Notes under the pieces: generated by a model
Databases searched by the model: none
What the model saw: only the letters and a program-made list of their open reading frames with translations
Told to the model about the DNA's origin: nothing
Part shown: piece by piece, positions 1 to 4,555 of the stretch
Layout of the letters: every line of letters starts with the position of its first letter
Position numbering within the stretch: the first letter of the stretch is position 1
NCBI GenBank assembly: GCA_050693155.1
Contig: JBOGWA010000157.1
Location: 1-6,850 of the forward strand
Origin: JBOGWA01 sp050693155
Lineage (GTDB): Bacteria; Actinomycetota; UBA4738; CALAEC01
Length of the DNA: 6,850 nucleotides
Direction: 5' to 3'
Program-made: the position numbers and the translations under genes

Positions 1-1
1 G

Positions 2-1219
2 GCGCTGCTGGCTGGGATCCTCGTAGTGACGTTTGCCTCGGCTGGCGGGGCGGGCGCCAGGCCGGGCCCGAAAGTCCTCCCGTGCAAGGGCGGGGATGTC
101 GAGGGATACCCCTGCAAGGGGATCGACCTCGTCGCGCACGTGCCGGCCGAGGCGATGGGCGGGGCTCGGGTGGCCGACGTCTGGGGCTGGGTCGATCCCG
201 AGACGAAGAAGGAGTACGCGGTTCTCGGCTCAACCCACGGTGTCCAGTTCCTGGACGTCTCCGATCCAGTTGCGCCCATCTACCTGGGCGCGCTTGCCGG
301 GAAGGCCGAGACCGCCTTGATCTGGCAGGAGATCGAGATCTTGAACGACCACCTCTATGCCGTCTGCGATCTCTCCCCGTGCAACGTCCAGATCTTCGAC
401 CTCACTCACCTGCGCGGAGCAGAGACGGCCCAGACGTGGGCGCCTGACTCGATCTTCCCGATCCCGAACGCGCACGCGATCGACTCGAACCCGGAGACGA
501 ACCACATCTTCATCAACGGCAGCCTTCTTTTGAACGGCTCCCCGGTGATCCTCGACGTGTCGAGCCCGCTCACGCCCGTACCGGTCGGGATCATTGCGGA
601 CGACGGATACACCCACGACTCGTTGTGCCGGACCTATGCGGGCCCGGACTCCGCGTATGGGGGTCACGAGATCTGCTTCAACTTCAACGAGGACACGATC
701 ACGACCTACGACGTCACCGCGAATCCGGTGAGTCCCGTGCAGCTCTCTCGCGTCACGTACGACACGCATGGATACGTTCATTCGGGTGCGTTGACGAGGG
801 ACCACTCGACCTTGATCTCGACCGACGAGGGCGATGAATCCGCATCCGGGGGGCCTACGAGCCTGTACATATGGGACGTGCGGAAGCTTACGGGGCCGAC
901 GCTGATCGGCCGGTGGATCGGCAAAACGGGCTCGATCGACCACAACATCTACTCGGAGGCCGATGCCCTCTACCACGCCAACTACGTCGACGGGTTCAGG
1001 ATCCTCGATCTTTCGCGGGCGGCGAGAGGCAAGCTCAGGGAGGTCGCGTACTTCGACACGATGCCGTTCGCTGGGGGGCCCGAATTCTCGGGGGCGTGGG
1101 CCGCCTATCCGTACCTGCCGTCGGGCAACGTGCTCGTGGGAGACATGAGCGGTCAGGGCCTGTTCATCGTCCGACCTCAGCCCGCTGTCCTCAGCCGCCT
1201 GGGAGTCAAGCGACCGTAA
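2..1219 (+). CDS. Exported LVIvd / choice-of-anchor B family protein, 5' partial
   Basis: The frame is open from base 2 to the TAA at 1217-1219, giving 405 visible residues. A GTG occurs at 26, but the frame continues left of it as a hydrophobic run (ALLAGILVVTFASA), which looks like the core of a signal peptide ending near AGGAGA. The true start is therefore outside the window and the mature protein is probably exported. The body matches the choice-of-anchor B / LVIvd repeat pattern as I know it: paired cysteines in PCKGGDVEGYPCKG (nt 80-121), DVWGWVDP, GVQFLDVSDPVAPIYLG, DGYTHDSLCRTYAGPDS, EICFNFNEDT, SLYIWDVRKL, SIDHNIY, FRILDLS and PSGNVLVGDMSGQGLF near the end. The repeated xxLDVSxPxxP units suggest a beta-propeller-like fold. 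No biochemical function is established for the family to my knowledge. The family usually ends in a variable anchoring signal, but here the chain stops about 13 residues after the last repeat (RPQPAVLSRLGVKRP). I see no LPXTG, PEP-CTERM or transmembrane helix, so it is probably secreted or held otherwise. It converges with the tRNA gene. Confidence 0.85.
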   Translation, partial: ALLAGILVVTFASAGGAGARPGPKVLPCKGGDVEGYPCKGIDLVAHVPAEAMGGARVADVWGWVDPETKKEYAVLGSTHGVQFLDVSDPVAPIYLGALAGKAETALIWQEIEILNDHLYAVCDLSPCNVQIFDLTHLRGAETAQTWAPDSIFPIPNAHAIDSNPETNHIFINGSLLLNGSPVILDVSSPLTPVPVGIIADDGYTHDSLCRTYAGPDSAYGGHEICFNFNEDTITTYDVTANPVSPVQLSRVTYDTHGYVHSGALTRDHSTLISTDEGDESASGGPTSLYIWDVRKLTGPTLIGRWIGKTGSIDHNIYSEADALYHANYVDGFRILDLSRAARGKLREVAYFDTMPFAGGPEFSGAWAAYPYLPSGNVLVGDMSGQGLFIVRPQPAVLSRLGVKRP

Positions 1220-1237
1220 GCCGCGCCACCAAAAACG

Positions 1238-1309
1238 TGCCCCCGGCAGGATTCGAACCTGCGCACCGCGCTCCGGAGGCGCGTGCTCTATCCCCTGAGC
1301 TACGAGGGC
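1238..1309 (-). tRNA. tRNA-Arg, anticodon CCG
   Basis: Read on the minus strand, a full cloverleaf folds by eye. The acceptor stem GCCCUCG pairs with CGGGGGC (one U-G wobble). The D arm is GCUC/GAGC, the anticodon stem CGCGC/GCGCG with loop CUCCGGA, and the T arm GCAGG-UUCGAAU-CCUGC. The total is 72 nt with discriminator base A at 1238. The anticodon CCG is at 1274-1276 and reads the arginine codon CGG. The 3' CCA is not encoded: the bases after the discriminator are CG, so CCA must be added post-transcriptionally. A run of five T follows on this strand (1231-1235) but has no hairpin of its own. The gene lies 35 bp downstream of the sigma-factor gene on the same strand and converges with the LVIvd gene. 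Confidence 0.96.
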
Positions 1310-1319
1310 GCCAAATGAG

Positions 1320-1348
1320 ATCGTAGCAGTGGGGTGCTGGCCTGCTAA
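1320..1348 (-). promoter_or_regulatory. Candidate promoter of tRNA-Arg
   Basis: On the minus strand there is TTAGCA (1343-1348; 4 of 6 matches to TTGACA), a 17-nt spacer, then TACGAT (1320-1325; 5 of 6 to TATAAT). Ten bases separate the -10 box from the first base of the mature tRNA, so transcription would start a few bases upstream of it. The -35 element overlaps the TAG stop codon of the sigma-factor gene. Seen by eye only. In high-GC genomes a chance match is possible, although the optimal spacing and position favour it. Confidence 0.5.
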
Positions 1349-2223
1349 GGGTCGGGGACTTCAGGAGGCGGAGGAAGGGGCGGCAGCTGCTTCTGCACGT
1401 CCTTCGCCAGGGCGTCGATTTCCTCCGTCGGAGGAGGAGTGGCCTGGCCGCCGGAGCCGCCGGGGTTCTCGATGGGTCGGTCGTTGCCGATGGCGGGTGG
1501 AGTGATGACCGTCGTGGCGGTCTCGCCGGCGTTCCGGGAGACCTCTCGGCGACCGAGATCGGATGGAACGAGCCTCGGCAATGTGGGAGCGTCGATCGCG
1601 TTCTCGATTGCCGGGCCCTCCGCTTGGACGATGGATGAGGAGCCGCTCCCCCGGAAGCCGAGGAAGGCGCCCGCCGCGATGAGGGCCGCGGTGATCACCG
1701 ACGCGGTGACCTTGGTCCAATCCGACATCGTCTCCGGGAGCAGGCGGCGCAGGCGTCCTCGACCACGAAGGAGCAGCGACTGGACTGCGGCGACCGACAG
1801 CTTCATCGCGTCGGCGATCTCCTCGTAGCTCCGGCCTTCCACCGCGCGCAGCCGGATCGCCTCGCGCTGGGAGTCGGTCAGGCGGGCGAGCACGTCGGCG
1901 AGAATGTCGCGTTCCTCGAGCGACAAGACGCTCTCGGCGGTCGTGTCGCCGGTCGGCGAATCGAGCACCTCGGTGTCGCCAACCGGCTCGCTGTGATCGG
2001 TCCGGGCCCGGTCGATCGAGAGGTTCCGAAGGACGGTGAAGAGCCACGGGAGGCCCGGATTGCGTGGGCCGTGATGAGCCCAGGCCCTGAGGAAGGTCTC
2101 CTGAACCGCGTCCTCGGCGTCGGCCGCGGGCATGAGCCGGCGGGAGCGTCGCGCGACCGCAAGATAGTTCGCGCGGTAGGCAGCCTCGAAGTCGCTCTCG
2201 AGCTCCTCGCGAATGACTGCCAT
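1345..2223 (-). CDS. ECF-type sigma factor with C-terminal transmembrane helix and tail
   Basis: This 292-residue protein of the sigma-70 family directs RNA polymerase to a set of promoters. Sigma region 2 spans about residues 12-75 (FEAAYRANYLAVARR, DAEDAVQETFLRAW, WLFTVLRNLSIDRAR). Region 4 spans about 100-162, with the helix-turn-helix YEEIADAMKLSVAAVQSLLL at 133-152. There is no region 1 or 3, as in extracytoplasmic-function (ECF) sigmas, which usually stop near residue 165-190. Here a hydrophobic segment follows (about 172-190, VTASVITAALIAAGAFLGF). After it comes a tail of about 100 residues rich in Pro, Gly, Thr and acidic residues, ending QKQLPPLPPPPEVPDP. I infer a membrane-tethered sigma with an external tail. 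The start is the ATG at 2221-2223, chosen because it sits 5 nt after AGGGAG and just before region 2. The frame stays open further upstream but would run antisense through the response-regulator gene. No anti-sigma gene is adjacent; the tail may replace one (inference). Confidence 0.88.
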   Translation of the reverse strand: MAVIREELESDFEAAYRANYLAVARRSRRLMPAADAEDAVQETFLRAWAHHGPRNPGLPWLFTVLRNLSIDRARTDHSEPVGDTEVLDSPTGDTTAESVLSLEERDILADVLARLTDSQREAIRLRAVEGRSYEEIADAMKLSVAAVQSLLLRGRGRLRRLLPETMSDWTKVTASVITAALIAAGAFLGFRGSGSSSIVQAEGPAIENAIDAPTLPRLVPSDLGRREVSRNAGETATTVITPPAIGNDRPIENPGGSGGQATPPPTEEIDALAKDVQKQLPPLPPPPEVPDP

Positions 2224-2228
2224 CTCTA

Positions 2229-2234
2229 CTCCCT
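2229..2234 (-). promoter_or_regulatory. Ribosome binding site deciding the sigma-factor start
   Basis: AGGGAG on the minus strand lies 5 nt (TAGAG) before the ATG at 2221-2223. It is the reason for rejecting the much longer open frame that continues upstream to 2841. Confidence 0.75.
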
Positions 2235-2283
2235 GCCGGCGCGTCGACGCCGGACGACGGTCCCAGCTCGGAGGATTCGACGC

Positions 2284-2315
2284 GAAGGACAACCTTCCTG
2301 CTCGAACCTGTTCGA
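2284..2315. repeat. Two adjacent inverted repeats in the divergent intergenic region
   Basis: GAAGG-ACAA-CCTTC occupies 2284-2297 and TCGAAC-CT-GTTCGA occupies 2302-2315, both perfect. Their centres are 18 bp apart, so both dyads would be reached from nearly the same face of the helix. They lie about 60-90 bp upstream of the sigma-factor start codon, where a promoter or operator would be expected. The second half-site resembles the Gram-positive LexA half-site, but the spacer is 2 bp instead of 4. The rest of the 244-bp gap (2224-2467) holds a short hairpin (CCGGC...GCCGG, 2236-2253) in the sigma-factor leader and the -10-like box near 2453. I see no gene in it. Confidence 0.45.
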
Positions 2316-2452
2316 AATAGGACGATTCGCTCACGGCGGGAAGGAGGGACGCGAGGGGCCTTCTGCCAGGGGTCCGGGGGCTCAAGAAGCGAAGCCGGAA
2401 GCGATCAGGAAGCGGATCCTGGAGGAAAGCGGAGCGGTAGCCCCCGGTCGGA

Positions 2453-2458
2453 TATGAT
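2453..2458 (+). promoter_or_regulatory. Candidate -10 box for the response regulator - argS - lysA - hom operon
   Basis: TATGAT (5 of 6 to TATAAT) ends 9 nt before the TTG start at 2468. That places the predicted transcription start at or within a few bases of the start codon, so the mRNA may be leaderless or nearly so, a common arrangement in actinobacteria. No convincing -35 element is present 16-18 bp upstream (the region is GC-rich). The lack of a Shine-Dalgarno before the TTG fits. Confidence 0.4.
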
Positions 2459-2467
2459 GAACCGCCC

Positions 2468-2854
2468 TTGAGCAAGACGAAAAGGGCGCGCGTCCTGGTC
2501 GCTGATGACGACCCGAGCATCGTCCGCCTGCTCCAGGTGAACTTCGGTCTCGAGGGGTTCGAGGTCCAGTCGGCGACACACGGCGAGGACGTGCTCCCGA
2601 GGGCGAAAGCGTTCTCCCCGGAGGTCATCATCCTCGATCTGATGATGCCGGGGATCGATGGCTGGGAGGTGTGCCGCCGCTTGCAGCAGGATGAGGACAC
2701 GGCCGGCATCCCCGTGATCTTCCTGTCCGCGCGCGCCCAGGACGAGGATCGGAAGCGAAGCCGCGAGCTCGGGGCCGAGTACGTCGCGAAACCGTTCGAT
2801 CCGAACGCGTTGATCGATCTCGTCCGGCGCTCCGTTCGCACATCCCGCGCCTAG
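2468..2854 (+). CDS. Stand-alone receiver-domain response regulator (CheY/Spo0F-like)
   Basis: The product is 128 residues, a complete receiver domain with no output domain. All phosphotransfer residues are visible: the acidic pocket D14 and D15 (in VADDDPS), the phospho-acceptor D57 (ILDLMMPGIDGWE), the switch residue S87 (FLSARA) and K108 (YVAKPF). Such proteins accept phosphate from a histidine kinase and act by protein-protein contact or phosphorelay. No kinase gene is visible here. The start is TTG: an in-frame TAG lies at 2438-2440 and no ATG or GTG occurs between it and the conserved VLVADDD strand. No Shine-Dalgarno precedes it. The gene ends 18 bp before argS, so it probably leads the same transcript. 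It diverges from the sigma-factor gene. The domain call is very firm; the partner and role are unknown. Confidence 0.93.
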   Translation: MSKTKRARVLVADDDPSIVRLLQVNFGLEGFEVQSATHGEDVLPRAKAFSPEVIILDLMMPGIDGWEVCRRLQQDEDTAGIPVIFLSARAQDEDRKRSRELGAEYVAKPFDPNALIDLVRRSVRTSRA

Positions 2855-2872
2855 GCGGGGCGGGTCCCACCG

Positions 2873-4555
2873 ATGATCGAAGCGGAACTGTCCCGGCTCA
2901 TTCGCGAGGCGGCCGCGAGCGCGGCAGCCGACCTCGGCATCGCCGACCTTCCGGCCGAGATCGACGTCGTCCGTCCGAAGCAGAAGGACCACGGCGACTA
3001 CGCGACGAACCTGGCGCTCGCGATTGCGGCCGAGACGGGGACGAGTCCCCGTGAGGTCGCGGAGATCCTGGTCCGCCACCTTCCCGATGCCGAATTCGTC
3101 GCGAAGGTCGAGGTCGCAGGTCCCGGATTCATCAACTTCTTCCTCGCCCACGGATGGCTCTACGAGGTACTCGGCGACGTTGCGCAGCTCGGTTCCGGGT
3201 TCGGTCGTGTGGATATCGGGGGCGGGGAACGCGTCCAGGTCGAGTTCGTGTCGGCGAATCCGACCGGGCCTCTGCACGTCGGAACCGGGCGAAACGCCGT
3301 CGTCGGCGATTCGCTCGCGCGGGTGCTCGAGGCCGCCGGGTACGTGGTCTCGCGCGAGTACTACGTGAACGACGCCGGCAGCCAGGCCGACCTGTTCGCG
3401 GCGTCATTGGAAGCCCGATACCAGGAACGATTCGGACGCGAGGCGACCATCCCGCAGGGTGGCTACGAGGGCTCCTATGTAAAGACGCTTGCGAAGGAGA
3501 TCGCCGACGAACTCGGCGAGTCCCTCCTCGACGCGGCGGAATCCGATCGCCGGGTGACGCTCGGCCGAGAGGGGATGGAGCGCGCCCTCGCCGGCATTCG
3601 GGACACGTTGAAGCGATTCCGGGTCTCCTTCGACAGCTGGTTCCACGAGTCGGAGCTTCACGCCGGCGGCCGCATCGAGCAGGCGGTCGAAGCCCTCCGC
3701 GAACGGGATGTCGCCTATGAAGCGGATGGGGCCGTGTGGTTTGCGGCCTCGCGATTCGGCGATGGCAAGGATCGCGTTCTGATTCGATCGACCGGCGATC
3801 CCACGTATTTCGCAGCCGATTGCGCGTACCTCCGCGACAAGTTCGCGCGTGGATTCGATCGGCTCATCTACGTCTGGGGAGCCGATCATCACGGGACCGT
3901 GGCGCGGCTGCGCGGCGCCGCGCAGGCCTACGGGTACGAGGCGGACCGGGTCGAGGTGATCCTGACCCAGCTCATCGCCCTCTACCGTGGCGGCGAACCG
4001 GTTCGGATGAGCAAACGTACGGGCGAGATCGTCACGCTTGACGAGTTGCTCGATGAGGTCGGCGTCGACGCCGCCCGCTACACGCTGCTGACCCGATCGA
4101 CGGACACCGCTCTGGACTTCGACATCGAGGCCGCCGCTCGCCAGACGCTCGACAACCCCGTCTACTACGTTCAATACGCATATGCGCGAATCGCGAGCAT
4201 CCTCCGATACGCCGAGGAACAGGGGGCGACGCTGGCTCCCTTCGATTCGGTCCATGCCGAAGAGCTCGTCCACGAGACCGAGCTCGACCTGCTGCGCACG
4301 ATCGCGGAGTTCCCGGAGCAGATCACGCTCGCCGCGAATCTGCGCGCTCCGTACCGACTCACCAGATACGTCGAGGAGGTCGCGGCGACGTTCCATCGCT
4401 TCTACACGGAGTGCCGCGTCGTCACCGACGACGTCTCCCTCACGCAGGCCCGACTGCATCTCGCGGCCGCGACGAAGCAGGTGATCGCCAACGGGCTCGC
4501 CCTGCTGGGCGTCCAGGCGCCGGAGTCCATGGAGCGACTCGAGGAGGAATCGTGA
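2873..4555 (+). CDS. argS: Arginyl-tRNA synthetase
   Basis: This is a 560-residue class I aminoacyl-tRNA synthetase, the usual bacterial ArgS length. It attaches L-arginine to tRNA-Arg in the cytosol using ATP. In order it has an N-terminal Arg-tRNA-synthetase domain (about 4-92), a Rossmann catalytic core with VSANPTGPLHVGTGRN (HIGH-type motif at 135-138) and WGADHHG (335-341), and the KMSKS-type loop RMSKR at 378-382. A DALR anticodon-binding domain follows from about 432 (YYVQYAYARI) to the end (LLGVQAPESMERL). The fourth position of the HIGH motif is Thr, not His. The ATG at 2873 follows the response-regulator stop by 18 bp with only a weak G-rich Shine-Dalgarno (GGGGCGGG). The last codons carry the ribosome binding site for lysA and the two genes overlap by 4 bp. 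argS next to lysA and hom is the typical actinobacterial order. A tRNA-Arg(CCG) gene lies about 1.6 kb away on the other strand. Confidence 0.97.
   Translation: MIEAELSRLIREAAASAAADLGIADLPAEIDVVRPKQKDHGDYATNLALAIAAETGTSPREVAEILVRHLPDAEFVAKVEVAGPGFINFFLAHGWLYEVLGDVAQLGSGFGRVDIGGGERVQVEFVSANPTGPLHVGTGRNAVVGDSLARVLEAAGYVVSREYYVNDAGSQADLFAASLEARYQERFGREATIPQGGYEGSYVKTLAKEIADELGESLLDAAESDRRVTLGREGMERALAGIRDTLKRFRVSFDSWFHESELHAGGRIEQAVEALRERDVAYEADGAVWFAASRFGDGKDRVLIRSTGDPTYFAADCAYLRDKFARGFDRLIYVWGADHHGTVARLRGAAQAYGYEADRVEVILTQLIALYRGGEPVRMSKRTGEIVTLDELLDEVGVDAARYTLLTRSTDTALDFDIEAAARQTLDNPVYYVQYAYARIASILRYAEEQGATLAPFDSVHAEELVHETELDLLRTIAEFPEQITLAANLRAPYRLTRYVEEVAATFHRFYTECRVVTDDVSLTQARLHLAAATKQVIANGLALLGVQAPESMERLEEES
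4542..4547 (+). promoter_or_regulatory. Ribosome binding site for lysA inside the end of argS
   Basis: AGGAGG lies 4 nt before the GTG at 4552-4554, which itself overlaps the argS stop as GTGA. This perfect Shine-Dalgarno fixes the lysA start and argues against the upstream extension of that frame to 4411. Confidence 0.8.

Noticed and set aside
230..976. 248-codon open frame on the minus strand
   Set aside because: It is antisense to the LVIvd gene, whose translation matches a known family throughout; the minus frame is Arg/Val-rich noise.
1231..1235. Intrinsic terminator after the tRNA (run of five T on the minus strand)
   Set aside because: There is no hairpin directly before the T run apart from the tRNA itself, and five T is weak, so I do not call it.
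2302..2315. LexA (SOS) box
   Set aside because: The half-sites match the Gram-positive form but the spacer is 2 bp where 4 is required, so it is listed only as an unexplained dyad.
2224..2841. N-terminal extension of the sigma-factor frame to a start at 2841
   Set aside because: The extension reads antisense through the response-regulator gene, resembles no sigma-factor domain, and a good ribosome binding site precedes the ATG at 2223.
2405..3277. 290-codon open frame on the minus strand
   Set aside because: It is antisense to the response regulator and argS and is a composition shadow.
4411..4551. Upstream extension of the lysA frame to 4411
   Set aside because: It would overlap argS by about 145 bp, its translation is Arg-rich and unlike LysA, and AGGAGG lies 4 nt before the GTG at 4552.
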